Translations under genes and position numbers: made by a program
DNA from: Lichenicoccus sp964246745
Lineage (GTDB): Bacteria > Pseudomonadota > Alphaproteobacteria > Acetobacterales > Acetobacteraceae
Length of the DNA stretch: 64,000 nucleotides
Assembly: GCA_964246745.1 (NCBI GenBank)
Contig: CAXTRK010000001.1
Location: forward strand, 1-64,000
Direction: 5' to 3'
The notes under the pieces: model-generated
The model's database searches: none
Seen by the model: the letters and a program-made list of their open reading frames with translations, nothing else
Told to the model about the DNA's origin: nothing
Shown here: one piece after another, positions 33,149-45,587 of the stretch
Layout: each line of letters begins with the position of its first letter
Numbering within the stretch: position 1 is the stretch's first letter

Positions 33149-33340
33149 ATGCAGCGGCAAAGCAATCAGCCAAAGCCGGCCGCCAAATCCGAGCAGCCGC
33201 CAAGCCATGAGCACACCAATCGTCCCGGCATGACCAACGGCGTCCCGGACCAGGCGCATGAGGGGGAAGCGGCGGCACTGCCGCATGACGAGCGCCACGA
33301 CGCGGAAAAGGCGGCGGCAGAGCACGGCGGCAAACCGTGA
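33149..33340 (+). CDS. Small hydrophilic hypothetical protein
   Basis: The 63-residue product is rich in Glu, His, Pro and Ala and has no hydrophobic segment, so it is probably disordered and cytoplasmic. Its stop overlaps the start of the next gene by four bases (GTGA at 33337), and ACGGAG lies just upstream of the ATG, which support translation. I recognise no family. Confidence 0.5.
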   Translation: MQRQSNQPKPAAKSEQPPSHEHTNRPGMTNGVPDQAHEGEAAALPHDERHDAEKAAAEHGGKP

Positions 33341-34176
33341 GCCGCCGCGCCGTGCGTCTGCATGACGGCAGGACGGTGCCGGCGCTTGGCCAGGGAACCT
33401 GGCAAATGGGCTCCGACGCCGCCACGCGCGCCAGCGAGCGGCAGAGCCTGCGGCTCGGCATCGATCTCGGCATGACGCTGATCGACACCGCTGAGATGTA
33501 CGGTGACGGCGATGCGGAAGAACTGGTCGGCGAGGCGATCGAGGGGCAACGTGAGCGCGTGTTCCTAGTCAGCAAGGTGCTGCCTTTGAACGCCGGGAGG
33601 GATGGCATCCGCCGCGCCTGTGAGGCCAGCCTGAAGCGGCTTCGTACCGACCATCTCGATCTTTATCTGCTGCACTGGCGTGGCAGCGTTCCTCTGGCGG
33701 AGACGATTGACGGCTTCGAGGCGCTTCGGCGCGACGGGTTGATCGGCGACTGGGGTGTGTCGAACTTCAATGTCGACGACATGCAGTCGATGACGGGCTT
33801 GGCGCGGCCGCGCGGCTGCCTGGTCAATCAGGTGCTCTATAACCTCGAGTATCGCGGCATCGAATTCGACCTGCTGCGCTACAGCGTCGAGCAAGGCGTG
33901 CCGATCATGGCCTATTCGCCGGTCGGGCAGGGAGCTTTGCTGGGGCACCCGATCCTGTCGCAGATCGGCAGGAAGCACGAGCGCACTCCCGCGCAGATCG
34001 CGCTTGCCTGGACGTTGCGCCATCGGAACGTCATCAGCATCCCCAAGGCCGCCGCGGCGGCGCACGTTCGGGAGAACTCGGCGGCGTTGGACGTGGAACT
34101 GGATGCCGAAGACCTGAGCGTGCTCGACCGCGAATTTCCGCCGCCGGAGCGCAAGACCAGGCTGGCGATGCTCTGA
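33337..34176 (+). CDS. Aldo/keto reductase
   Basis: This is an NADPH-dependent carbonyl reductase of the AKR superfamily. The 279-residue protein has the catalytic tetrad Asp50 and Tyr55 (IDTAEMYGDG), Lys80 (LVSKVLP) and His113 (LYLLHWRG), and NADP-binding IPKAAAAAHVRENSAAL near the C-terminus. It resembles the bacterial AKR5-like group, but the substrate is unknown. The GTG at 33337 overlaps the small upstream gene. Confidence 0.92.
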   Translation: MSRRAVRLHDGRTVPALGQGTWQMGSDAATRASERQSLRLGIDLGMTLIDTAEMYGDGDAEELVGEAIEGQRERVFLVSKVLPLNAGRDGIRRACEASLKRLRTDHLDLYLLHWRGSVPLAETIDGFEALRRDGLIGDWGVSNFNVDDMQSMTGLARPRGCLVNQVLYNLEYRGIEFDLLRYSVEQGVPIMAYSPVGQGALLGHPILSQIGRKHERTPAQIALAWTLRHRNVISIPKAAAAAHVRENSAALDVELDAEDLSVLDREFPPPERKTRLAML

Positions 34177-34325
34177 TGCCTCGATCCTGCCGCCCGATGA
34201 TGCTTTCAAACACGAGTGGGTGACGTGCTTTGAATTGACATACCAGTCTCGATCGTACAACTCTGACCGGAGACAGCGGATACCGCTTTTCAGGCCGATC
34301 GGCCGCCATCGCCGGAGATCTGGTC

Positions 34326-35351
34326 ATGAACGTTCCGACGCCCGCGACTTCCGATCGGCCGAGCGACGCGGCTTTGGCTCGCCCCGGGACCCGCCCCGGC
34401 CGACGACAGGTACTCCGCACCGGCCTGATCGGGGCCGCGGCACTCGGCGCGAACGGGTTCGCGACCCGCGGGTCGCGGGCGGCATCGAAGACGGTGCATA
34501 TCGGCACGCAAAAGGGAGCGACGCTGTTCCTGCTGAGCCAGAGCCAGACGCTTCGCAGGGCGCTCGTGCCGCTTGGCTATGATGTCACCTACACGGAGTT
34601 CCCGGGCGGCCCGCAGATGCTGGAGGCGCTGAACGCCGGCGCGATCGACTTCGGCGCGACCGGAGAGACGCCGCCGATCTTCGCGCAAGCCGCCGGCGCG
34701 CCACTGGTGTATGTCGGCCACGAACCCTCGGCGCCGCGCGGCGAGGCGATCATCCTGCCGACGAGATCGCGGGTCCGCGCGCTGGCGGAGCTCAAGGGGA
34801 AGACCGTCGCGCTGAACAAGGGCTCGAACGTCCACGCGCTTCTTGTACGGGCTCTCGAGAAAGCCGGTCTGCAGTACTCCGACATCCAGCCAGCCTATCT
34901 CGCTCCCGCCGATGCGCGTGCTGCTTTCGTGGCGGGGAATATCGACGCCTGGGCGATCTGGGATCCCTACTTGGCGGCGGCGGAAGCCGCGACCGGCGCG
35001 CGAGTCCTCACTGACGGGACCGGACTGGTCGCCAATCGCCAGTTCGCCATCGCCACGCGTTCCCTGGTCGACGCGGCACCCAAGGTCGTCAAGACGATCC
35101 TGGACGCACTTAACAAGGTCGATCTCTGGGCCAAGGCGAACCAGACGGCGGCCGCCGCGGCGCTGGCGCCGGGGCTTGGGCTGCCGGAAAAGACCGTCGA
35201 GGTGTTTCTCGGGCGGGCGGGGTTCGGGATTTATCCGGTGACCCCCGATGTCGTCGCCTATCAGCAGAAGGTGGCCGACACCTTCTATCGGCTTGAGCTG
35301 ATCCCCAACCGGATCGACGTCGCGGCCGCGGTCTGGACCGCACCGGCATGA
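34326..35351 (+). CDS. ssuA: ABC importer substrate-binding protein, aliphatic sulfonate type
   Basis: The 341-residue protein binds its substrate in the periplasm. A twin-arginine-like leader (GRRQVLRTGLIGAAALGA, about residues 25-42) suggests Tat export. The body closely follows SsuA: EFPGGPQMLEALNAGAIDFG, TGETPPIFAQAAGAPLVYVG, and DARAAFVAGNIDAWAIWDPY. Its stop overlaps the permease start (ATGA). A TTGACA at 34235-34240 may belong to its promoter. No monooxygenase gene (ssuD) is adjacent, so the exact sulfonate or related anion is uncertain. Confidence 0.9.
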   Translation: MNVPTPATSDRPSDAALARPGTRPGRRQVLRTGLIGAAALGANGFATRGSRAASKTVHIGTQKGATLFLLSQSQTLRRALVPLGYDVTYTEFPGGPQMLEALNAGAIDFGATGETPPIFAQAAGAPLVYVGHEPSAPRGEAIILPTRSRVRALAELKGKTVALNKGSNVHALLVRALEKAGLQYSDIQPAYLAPADARAAFVAGNIDAWAIWDPYLAAAEAATGARVLTDGTGLVANRQFAIATRSLVDAAPKVVKTILDALNKVDLWAKANQTAAAAALAPGLGLPEKTVEVFLGRAGFGIYPVTPDVVAYQQKVADTFYRLELIPNRIDVAAAVWTAPA

Positions 35352-36172
35352 CGGCGGCAGATCTCCCGGTCGCGCGTGTCCGTCCCCCACGTCGCGCATC
35401 AATTTTCCGGGCTCGGGCGATCATCCCCTGGCTGCTGCCGGCGGCGGCGCTCGTCGTCTGGCAGATCGGTGCGGACCTTGGATGGATTACCAGGCGTACC
35501 TTGCCGCCTCCGATGAGCATCCTCGAAGCGGCGATCTCCCTCGGCCGCACCGGCGAGCTGGAACGGCAGGTGCTGATCAGTTGCCGACGCGCCGTCCTCG
35601 GCTTCCTGATCGGCGGCGGCCTCGGCCTCGGCCTCGGCCTGCTCAACGGCCTGTCGCGTCGGGCTGAGCTCGCGCTCGACACGTCGGTCCAGATGATCCG
35701 CAACATCCCGCATCTGGCGATCATCCCGATGGTGATCCTGTGGTTCGGCATCGGCGAGGGCGCGAAACTGTTCCTGGTCGCGCTCGGAACGTTCTTTCCG
35801 TTGTACCTGAACACCTTCCACGGCGTGCGCATGGTCGACCAGTCGCTGGTCGAGATGGCTCGCGTCTATCGACTAGGGGCGTGGGCGACGTTCCGCCGGG
35901 TCATCCTGCCGGGCGCGATGCCGTCAATCCTGGTCGGGGTCCGCTATGGGCTCGGCATCACCTGGCTGACCCTGATCGTGGCCGAGACCATCTCCTCCTC
36001 CTCGGGGATCGGCTACATGACGATGAACGCACGCGAGTTCCTGGAGACCAACGTCGTCCTGCTCGGCGTGCTGATCTATGCGCTGCTCGGCAAGCTCGCC
36101 GACATGGCGACGCGCTGGCTCGAGCGCACGCTGCTCGCATGGCGCCACGATTTCCGGCCGGCGGAGGGCTGA
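35348..36172 (+). CDS. ssuC: ABC importer permease, aliphatic sulfonate type
   Basis: The 274-residue inner-membrane protein has about six membrane segments, beginning with IIPWLLPAAALVVWQIGADL, and the cytoplasmic EAA-type loop that contacts the ATPase (VEMARVYRLGAWATFRRVIL and the following ILPGAMPSI). It is typical of SsuC/TauC/NrtB permeases. It overlaps ssuA by four bases and precedes ssuB by 4 bases. Confidence 0.9.
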   Translation: MTAADLPVARVRPPRRASIFRARAIIPWLLPAAALVVWQIGADLGWITRRTLPPPMSILEAAISLGRTGELERQVLISCRRAVLGFLIGGGLGLGLGLLNGLSRRAELALDTSVQMIRNIPHLAIIPMVILWFGIGEGAKLFLVALGTFFPLYLNTFHGVRMVDQSLVEMARVYRLGAWATFRRVILPGAMPSILVGVRYGLGITWLTLIVAETISSSSGIGYMTMNAREFLETNVVLLGVLIYALLGKLADMATRWLERTLLAWRHDFRPAEG

Positions 36173-36176
36173 GCGG

Positions 36177-36986
36177 ATGCCCCACGCCGGCGCCATCGCG
36201 GCACGCCGACCCGGTGGCGTAACCGCCGCAGCGACGACAGAGGCCGGATGGATCGGCCCGTTCTCCGCGACCGGCACGCATCTCTCGATCCGGGACGTGT
36301 CCAAGAGCTTCGGTGGCCGGCCGGTCCTGCAAGCGCTCGATCTCGACATCGAGCCGGGAAGCTTCGTCAGCATCGTCGGACGCAGCGGATGCGGCAAGAG
36401 CACGATGCTCCGCCTCATTGCGGGACTGGCGGAGCCGACATCCGGCCGCGTCCTGCACGACGGCGAGGCGCTTTCGGGCATCGCGCCCCGCACCACGATG
36501 ATGTTCCAGGATGCCCGGCTGCTGCCGTGGCAGAGGGTCTTGTCGAATGTCGGGATAGCCCGTGGTTCCGGGTGGGAGTCGAAGGCTCGGGATGCGCTTG
36601 CCGCCGTCGGACTGGCTGATCGCGCCGGCGATTGGCCGAGCGTGCTGTCCGGGGGGCAGCGGCAGCGCGTGGCCTTGGCACGGGCCCTCGTCGGACAGCC
36701 GCATCTCCTGGTTCTCGACGAACCGCTGGGTGCGCTCGATGCGCTGACCCGTGGCGACATGCAGCAACTGCTGGAACGGCTTTGGCAGGAGCAAGGGTTT
36801 ACCGCCATCCTCGTCACGCATGACGTTGTCGAGGCGGTCACCTTGTCGGATCGAGTGCTGGTCCTGCGCGAGGGCGCGATCGCGCTCGACCGGCGGATCG
36901 ACCTTCCACGGCCAAGACGGCGAGTGACCCCGGCCCTGATGAGTCTCGAGACCGAAATCCTCAGCCGCCTGCAGGCCACTAGCTAA
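36177..36986 (+). CDS. ssuB: ABC importer ATPase, aliphatic sulfonate type
   Basis: The 269-residue ATPase has Walker A (GRSGCGKST, near residue 68), the Q-loop region (TTMMFQDARLLPW), signature LSGGQRQRVALARAL and Walker B (LLVLDEPLGALD) followed by VTHDVVEAV. Together with ssuA and ssuC it completes the importer. The ATG at 36177 gives a 30-residue N-terminal extension before the ATPase fold, common in SsuB. The C-terminal codons overlap the downstream hairpin region. Confidence 0.92.
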   Translation: MPHAGAIAARRPGGVTAAATTEAGWIGPFSATGTHLSIRDVSKSFGGRPVLQALDLDIEPGSFVSIVGRSGCGKSTMLRLIAGLAEPTSGRVLHDGEALSGIAPRTTMMFQDARLLPWQRVLSNVGIARGSGWESKARDALAAVGLADRAGDWPSVLSGGQRQRVALARALVGQPHLLVLDEPLGALDALTRGDMQQLLERLWQEQGFTAILVTHDVVEAVTLSDRVLVLREGAIALDRRIDLPRPRRRVTPALMSLETEILSRLQATS

Positions 36987-37059
36987 GTCTTTTCAGTGGC
37001 CTGCTTGTCTCTGAAGTCTGTCGCGAAGGGCGACAAACTTCTGAGGCAGGACACTAGCT
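36971..37059 (+). terminator. Compound inverted/direct repeat after ssuB
   Basis: GTGGCCTGC (36996-37004) is the exact complement of GCAGGCCAC (36971-36979). It can also start a longer imperfect stem, 36996-37024 with 37030-37054, whose core GAAGTCTGTCGC/GCGACAAACTTC surrounds a 5-base loop. In addition GCAGGCCACTAGCT (36971) recurs with one change at 37046. The two hairpins exclude each other. It probably ends the ssu transcript or the converging pssA transcript. Confidence 0.6.
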
Positions 37060-37089
37060 GGTCGGCGTCGATGCATTGTCAAACGGACA

Positions 37090-37980
37090 TTAGGCCGGTT
37101 GGTCGTCTGGAACCTCTTCCTGCAGCGCTTCGGCGTCGGCTTTCAGTCTGCGGAAGCTGCGTCGGCTGAAGGGCAGCATGATCAGGTAGATCAATCCCGC
37201 GGCGGCGAGTGCTGCCCACGGATCGGCAATCAGCACGGCGGCGAAGCCGCCGACGCCGAGCAGCAGCGGCAGCACATATTCAAGCGGCACCTTGAAGTTC
37301 TTGAACGACCAGACCGGCAGGGTGGAGACCAGCAGCAGCGCCACGACAACCAGCATGGCCGACACGAAGAGCGGATAGTGGGCGGCGGCAAGCAGTCCGG
37401 GCCAACCCAGCTTACGCGCCTCGAGCCCGACGAAGAGCGGGAACAGAGCCAGCCCCGCGCCCGCCGGAGCGGGCACGCCGGTGAAAAAGTTGTACGCGTA
37501 AGTTGGCCGCTCAGCCTCCCCGGCGATGGCGGCGTTGAAGCGGGCCAGCCGCAGCGCCATGCAGATCGTGAAGAGAATGCAGGGCAGGAAGCCATACGGG
37601 CCGGCGGCGCGCAGTCCCCAAAGATACAGCACGAACGGCGGCGCCACACCGAAGCAGAGAAAGTCGGAGAGGCTGTCGAATTCGGCGCCGAACCGGCTGG
37701 TGGCGCGCAGCAGGCGGGCGATCCGGCCGTCCAGCCCGTCAATCCCGGCGGAGATCAGAAGGGCCTCGGCGGCGACGCCGAACTGCCCGTCAATGGCCAG
37801 GCGCATCGCGCTCAACCCCGCGCAAAGCCCGATCATGGTCAGCAGGTTCGGAATCAGGCGATTGAAGGATTGTCCACGGAAGCGCGGCCGCGCCTCGCGC
37901 CGCCCAAACCGGCGCAGCCGCTTCGGGCGTCGTCGCGGTCGCTGGTGCAGAATGCCCTCGACATGGTCAGAGCTGGGCAA
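37090..37980 (-). CDS. pssA: CDP-diacylglycerol-serine O-phosphatidyltransferase
   Basis: PssA makes phosphatidylserine from CDP-diacylglycerol and serine at the inner membrane. The 296-residue protein has the CDP-alcohol phosphatidyltransferase signature DGLDGRIAR, then eight residues, G, and two spaced aspartates ending FDSLSD, with several membrane segments before and after. The N-terminal 40 residues are basic. The only reasonable start is the TTG at 37980, which overlaps the psd stop by 14 bases. psd-pssA is the standard alphaproteobacterial order. Confidence 0.93.
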   Translation of the reverse strand: MPSSDHVEGILHQRPRRRPKRLRRFGRREARPRFRGQSFNRLIPNLLTMIGLCAGLSAMRLAIDGQFGVAAEALLISAGIDGLDGRIARLLRATSRFGAEFDSLSDFLCFGVAPPFVLYLWGLRAAGPYGFLPCILFTICMALRLARFNAAIAGEAERPTYAYNFFTGVPAPAGAGLALFPLFVGLEARKLGWPGLLAAAHYPLFVSAMLVVVALLLVSTLPVWSFKNFKVPLEYVLPLLLGVGGFAAVLIADPWAALAAAGLIYLIMLPFSRRSFRRLKADAEALQEEVPDDQPA

Positions 37981-38644
37981 TAATCGTCTCGCCTCCGATC
38001 ATCGTCTGCCCGACCGAGACCAGGGGTTCGACGCCGGCGGGCAGATAGAGGTCGGTGCGGCTGCCGAAACGGATCAAGCCGAAGCGCTCGCCGGCGGCGA
38101 AATAATCTCCTTCGATGGCATCGCAGAGAATGCGGCGCGCGACGAGCCCCGCAATCTGCACCACCGCCATGTCGCGCCCGTCCCCCAGGCGCAAGGCAAG
38201 TTCGTTGCGCTCGTTCTGCTCGCTTGCCTTGTCGTGGCTGGCGTTGAGGAACCGGCCAGGATGATAGCGGATACGGGTGATTGTCGCGGCGGCCGGCATG
38301 CGGTTGACGTGCACGTCGAACACCGAGAGGAAGATTGCCACCCGCCAACGCGGCGCCGCACCCATGTCGAGCCCCGCGGGCGGCGCGACCTGCTCGATGC
38401 CGACGACATGGCCGTCCGCCGGCGCCACGACCGCGCCGATGCGGGCGGGAGGCGTGCGGCGCGGGTCGCGGAAGAAGTAAAGACAGACGGCGGCGAACCA
38501 GGCGCTTCCCGTGCTGAGCCAGCGGAAGCGGCGGCCAAGCAGCCTGGCGCACACCGTGAGGCCAAGAGCGCCAAGCACGAAGGGACGGCCGGCCGGATGC
38601 GGCGGGGCAAGCACGAGCCTGAGCGAGCGGATCAGCGAGGACAT
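37967..38644 (-). CDS. psd: Phosphatidylserine decarboxylase
   Basis: This enzyme converts phosphatidylserine to phosphatidylethanolamine after self-cleavage at a Gly-Ser bond that forms the pyruvoyl group. In the 225-residue short-form sequence that bond is Gly194-Ser195 in IRFGSRTDLYLP. Other family segments are FFRDPRRTPP, VVAPADGHVVGIE and FLSVFDVHVNRMPA, with N-terminal hydrophobic helices. It overlaps pssA downstream, forming a two-step phosphatidylethanolamine operon. Confidence 0.95.
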   Translation of the reverse strand: MSSLIRSLRLVLAPPHPAGRPFVLGALGLTVCARLLGRRFRWLSTGSAWFAAVCLYFFRDPRRTPPARIGAVVAPADGHVVGIEQVAPPAGLDMGAAPRWRVAIFLSVFDVHVNRMPAAATITRIRYHPGRFLNASHDKASEQNERNELALRLGDGRDMAVVQIAGLVARRILCDAIEGDYFAAGERFGLIRFGSRTDLYLPAGVEPLVSVGQTMIGGETIIAQL

Positions 38645-38689
38645 TCGGCGCGGTTCATGAAGGGTTCGCCTTTTTCGGTCAAGGCTAGA

Positions 38690-39415
38690 TCAATGTGCTG
38701 GCAGCAGAGCCCGCGTGCGCAGGCGCCTGGTCGCACGCTGCCCCGCCGGCAGCGCCGCATAGACATCTTTCACTGCCTCGATCAGCAGCACGCCGGAAAA
38801 TTGCGGCGCCAGGCGAGCGCCAGCCTCGTCGATCAGGGTGCCGGCCCTGAGCACTGGCCGCAGGTTTCCCGGTGGCAGCCAGAGCGCCCCCTGTGTCTGC
38901 TCGACGCGGAACAACGCTTCCGCCAGCAGCCGCCCGACTTGGCGGCGTGAGCTTGGCGCGCCCTGTCCGAACGGACTGTTTTCCACATGCGCCCACAAGC
39001 CGCGCCGGTTCGGCACCATCAGCAGCAGCCTGCCGTCGTCCTTGAGCGCGCGCCAGACCTCACGCAGCAGCTTGGGCGCGTGCCGTGATGTCTCCAGCGC
39101 ATGACAGAGCAGGATACGATCGAAGCTGAGATCGCCGAAGGGCAGCCCGCCTTCGTGCGCCATGCAGGAGGACGAGGCCAGCAGGTGCGTTCCCGCCCGC
39201 GGCCTGACCTCTCCTGGCCTGATTTCCCCTGCGACGCAGAGGCTGGCCTGCTTCTCCCAGAGCGACAGGAACGGCTGCGTATGGCCGAGACCGAGCACGC
39301 ACAGACGCGACACATCCGGCCAGATCGCCGCCATGCGCCTTTTGAGCAGCCTGGAGGCAACGCGGCCGCTCCGGCTCGCGTAGAACTCCGTCACGTCGCG
39401 CAGATCGTCTGGCAT
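38690..39415 (-). CDS. SAM-dependent methyltransferase (class I)
   Basis: The 241-residue protein has the Methyltransf_11 pattern: the SAM site LCVLGLGHTQPF near residue 37, LPFGDLSFDRILLCHALE after the fourth strand, and WRALKDDGRLLLMVPNRRG. The substrate is unknown. The ATG at 39415 is preferred because upstream codons enter the gap before divergent gloB. The pairing of a methyltransferase with gloB back to back is common in alphaproteobacteria. It ends 45 bases upstream of psd on the same strand. Confidence 0.85.
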   Translation of the reverse strand: MPDDLRDVTEFYASRSGRVASRLLKRRMAAIWPDVSRLCVLGLGHTQPFLSLWEKQASLCVAGEIRPGEVRPRAGTHLLASSSCMAHEGGLPFGDLSFDRILLCHALETSRHAPKLLREVWRALKDDGRLLLMVPNRRGLWAHVENSPFGQGAPSSRRQVGRLLAEALFRVEQTQGALWLPPGNLRPVLRAGTLIDEAGARLAPQFSGVLLIEAVKDVYAALPAGQRATRRLRTRALLPAH

Positions 39416-39485
39416 GGCGGCCTCATTAGCACGTTGGCATCCGCCGTGCCTCAGGTCATGCCTCGCCACCAAAGGAGACTCTGCC

Positions 39486-40223
39486 TTGGCGCTCTCGATT
39501 ACGCCCGTGCCGATCCTGTCGGACAACTATGCCTGGCTGGCGAAGGATGCCGCGACCGGCATGCTCGCCATCGTCGATCCGGCTGAGGAAGCGCCGGTGA
39601 TGGCCGCGATCGAGGCGGCCGAGGCCCAAGGCGGCAAGCTTGCGTTGATCCTGCTGACCCACCATCATGACGATCACATTGCCGCGGCCGACGCCATTCG
39701 CAGCCGCACGTCGGCATCCATCGTTGGCGCCCGCGCCGACCAGCGCCGGCTGCCCCGGCTCGATCAGTCCGTCGGCGAGGGCGACATCGTCACTCTGGGC
39801 GGGTCCTTGAGCAGCGTGATGGAAACCCCGGGCCACACACGCGGGCACATTGCGTTTTTCTTTGCAGAGACGCCGGCCCTGTTCTGCGGCGACACGCTCT
39901 TCAGCCTCGGCTGTGGCCGGCTGCTCGAAGGCAGTGCTGCCGAAATGTATGACAGCCTGCACCGTATCGCCGCCCTGCCGGACGCAACCCAGATCTGCTG
40001 CGGTCATGAATACACTGCCTCCAATGCGCGCTTTGCGCAAGCGGCTTTCCCGCATAATCAGCAGGTTGCGGACCGTTCCGCAGTTGTCTCGGCAACCCGC
40101 GCGGAAGGTCGGCCGACGGTGCCCTCGGAGCTCGGGCTGGAGCGCGCCACCAACCCGTTCCTGCTGGCCGCGGATCTCTCGGAGTTCACTCGCCTGCGCT
40201 CCTGGAAGGACCGCTTCCAGTAG
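39486..40223 (+). CDS. gloB: Hydroxyacylglutathione hydrolase (glyoxalase II)
   Basis: GloB hydrolyses S-lactoylglutathione to lactate and glutathione in methylglyoxal detoxification. The 245-residue metallo-beta-lactamase-fold enzyme has THHHDDH (metal ligands) near residue 60, TPGHTRGHIAFFF, FCGDTLFSLGCGRLLEG and CCGHEYTASNARFA, and the C-terminal NPFLLA-type glutathione-binding region. The start is TTG at 39486, supported by AAAGGAG 9 bases upstream. Confidence 0.94.
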   Translation: MALSITPVPILSDNYAWLAKDAATGMLAIVDPAEEAPVMAAIEAAEAQGGKLALILLTHHHDDHIAAADAIRSRTSASIVGARADQRRLPRLDQSVGEGDIVTLGGSLSSVMETPGHTRGHIAFFFAETPALFCGDTLFSLGCGRLLEGSAAEMYDSLHRIAALPDATQICCGHEYTASNARFAQAAFPHNQQVADRSAVVSATRAEGRPTVPSELGLERATNPFLLAADLSEFTRLRSWKDRFQ

Positions 40224-40367
40224 CGGCCCGGCTCCGCGCCGGGCGCAGGGTTGCCCACCGCATATGGCTTTTGTATGACCGCTCGCTGATGGTAACATGA
40301 TGTCCATAATCGCGTGAGTTGTCCGGCTGACGTTGGTGTGGACGATGTCCGGAGCGGGAGAAAGGTT

Positions 40368-41000
40368 TTGGCGCAAGACGAACGCTTGTTGCCACCGGTC
40401 GTAATCAAGAAGTACGCCAACCGGAGGCTCTATGACACCGAGAGTTCGATCTACATAACGCTCGATACGCTCGCGGACATGGTTCGTCATGGGCGTGACT
40501 TCGTCGTGTACGATGCGAAGACCGGTGACGACATCACCCGCGCGGTGCTGACGCAGATTATCATGGAAGAGGAGATACGCGGCCGCAACATGTTGCCGAC
40601 AGCGTTTCTGCGACAGTTGATCAGCTTCTACGGCGACAGCGTGCAGGGTCTTGTGCCGGACTATCTCGAACGGATGATGGAGCAGTTCGCTCTCCATCAG
40701 ATCCAGGCGCGCGCGTCCATGCAGCGCGCGATCCAGACTTTTTCGCCGACGGACGTCGCCCGGATGGACTGCGTCGCGACCGGTCTCAGCTCCTACTATC
40801 GACCGGCTAACGAGGCGCGGCTGGAGCGGGCGGGAGAAGTGGTCGTCGATACCCACCGGGAGAATGAAGAGGTCGTGAGATTGCGCGAGGAGGTCGCCCG
40901 GCTTCAGCTCGAGCTGGCGCGGCTTGCCGCGGGCCTCACCGAACCCGGGCTCGCGGCGCCGGTCGGTCCGGAGACGGCGATCGGCGGCATCCGGCATTAG
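40368..41000 (+). CDS. phaR: Polyhydroxyalkanoate synthesis repressor PhaR
   Basis: PhaR binds DNA and nascent PHA granules and represses phasin genes. The N-terminal PHB-accumulation domain is plain (PPVVIKKYANRRLYDTESSI, near residue 9), followed by the repressor repeat region and a C-terminal coiled coil (EEVVRLREEVARLQLELARL). The TTG at 40368, after GGGAGAAAGG, gives the usual short N-terminus of 210 residues; a GTG at 40314 is the alternative. No PHA synthase gene is in the window, but the repressor implies that the organism stores PHA. Confidence 0.92.
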   Translation: MAQDERLLPPVVIKKYANRRLYDTESSIYITLDTLADMVRHGRDFVVYDAKTGDDITRAVLTQIIMEEEIRGRNMLPTAFLRQLISFYGDSVQGLVPDYLERMMEQFALHQIQARASMQRAIQTFSPTDVARMDCVATGLSSYYRPANEARLERAGEVVVDTHRENEEVVRLREEVARLQLELARLAAGLTEPGLAAPVGPETAIGGIRH

Positions 41001-41091
41001 ATCGGCGCGTCCGGTTCGGATCAGGCGCCGCAAGGCTGACATCCGCGATAGGCATCTCCATATGACGGCGCGCACAGCGAGCCAGAATGCC

Positions 41092-41411
41092 ATGCGCCAT
41101 GAAGTGCCTCCTGCCATTGCCTCAGCTCCATTGGACGCGCGGCGGCGGCGTATGTTGTTCCGAGCCACGCATCGAGGCACCCACGAGACCGATATTCTGA
41201 TCGGCGGCTTTGTCGCCTCCGGGTTGTCCGGCTTCAGCGAGCTGGAACTCAGCGAGTTGGAGGAGGTGATGGAGCTGGATGATGTCGACCTTGCCGACTG
41301 GCTGACCGGACGACGCTCGATTCCTCCCGACGCGGAGACTCCGATGCTGCGTCGCATGGTCAGCCACGCGAGCGAAGCCGGTGCGATCGCTCGTCATTCA
41401 GGGACCATCCG

Positions 41412-41415
<4 letters not shown>
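41092..41415 (+). CDS. sdhE: FAD assembly factor SdhE
   Basis: SdhE helps attach FAD covalently to succinate dehydrogenase. The 107-residue protein has the key RGxxE motif (ATHRGTHETDILIGGF) and the helical LEEVMELDDVDLADWLTGR. The start is uncertain: ATG codons at 41062 and 41092 are both possible with weak ribosome sites. The stop overlaps the mfd start (TTGA), and sdhE followed by mfd is a known alphaproteobacterial pair. Confidence 0.88.
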
Positions 41416-44900
<3,485 letters not shown>

Positions 44901-45028
44901 CGCCGGCGGCGTTCAAGTACACGAGAGTCGTTCGAGTGCTCCCTTGCGGTCGCTGGTCCATCCATCGCTGGCTGTGCACCCAGCCGGCTACCCGGGGGCT
45001 CCACCCGAGTCTGCAAAGCAAACCGGCA

Positions 45029-45559
45029 TCAGATCCGGGATGCCCCGATCAGGATGGCGGCGATGACGCAGGGTTCGCTGCCGCGCACGCTCCAGCTATG
45101 CACGGTGCCTCGTTGCACGAAGACGTCCCCCGGCTTCAGCAGCGTCTCGCCGGCCTCCATGATGGCGTGGATCTCGCCTTTGATCACGACGATGTAGTCG
45201 ATCGTCGCCGTCTTGTGCATCATAGGGTCATCCGAGCCGACGTGGTGAGCGTCGCGCGCGCCGATTGAGCCGAACGCGGCGCTCGCGTCGGCATTGTCGC
45301 GCCAGGCGGAGTCCGGCGGGAACTCGACGATCCGGAAGATCGAGCCATTGCCCGGCGGCTCCAGCCGCACCGGACGATCCGCGGCATCGTCGGCGCCGGA
45401 ATTGTCGGCCGGAGCGCCCAACGTCTCCCAAAGGTCGGTCAGGGCGAGGCCCGGCATCGACTCCATCTCCTTGACGCAGCCCGCCTGGCCGTCAAAGAGG
45501 ATGCAGGACCGCCCCTCGGCATCAAGCCCGCTGACCACTCGCCTGATCGATTCCACCAC
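45029..45559 (-). CDS. Cupin-domain protein
   Basis: The 176-residue protein has a C-terminal cupin barrel: MHKTATIDYIVVIKGEI, then ETLLKPGDVFVQRGTVHSW with the second conserved motif. The N-terminal part is variable. Such cupins often bind a metal and act as small dioxygenases, isomerases or sensors. It is divergent from the TetR gene across a 104-base region with palindromes, so it is probably controlled by that regulator and belongs to the same catabolic block. Confidence 0.85.
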   Translation of the reverse strand: MVESIRRVVSGLDAEGRSCILFDGQAGCVKEMESMPGLALTDLWETLGAPADNSGADDAADRPVRLEPPGNGSIFRIVEFPPDSAWRDNADASAAFGSIGARDAHHVGSDDPMMHKTATIDYIVVIKGEIHAIMEAGETLLKPGDVFVQRGTVHSWSVRGSEPCVIAAILIGASRI

Positions 45560-45587
45560 GTCGCTCTCCCTCGCCCGTCGCCGCTTG

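Noticed and set aside
37020..37059. Insertion-sequence end after ssuB
   Set aside because: The repeats suggest it, but there is no transposase or target duplication; kept only as a repeat observation.
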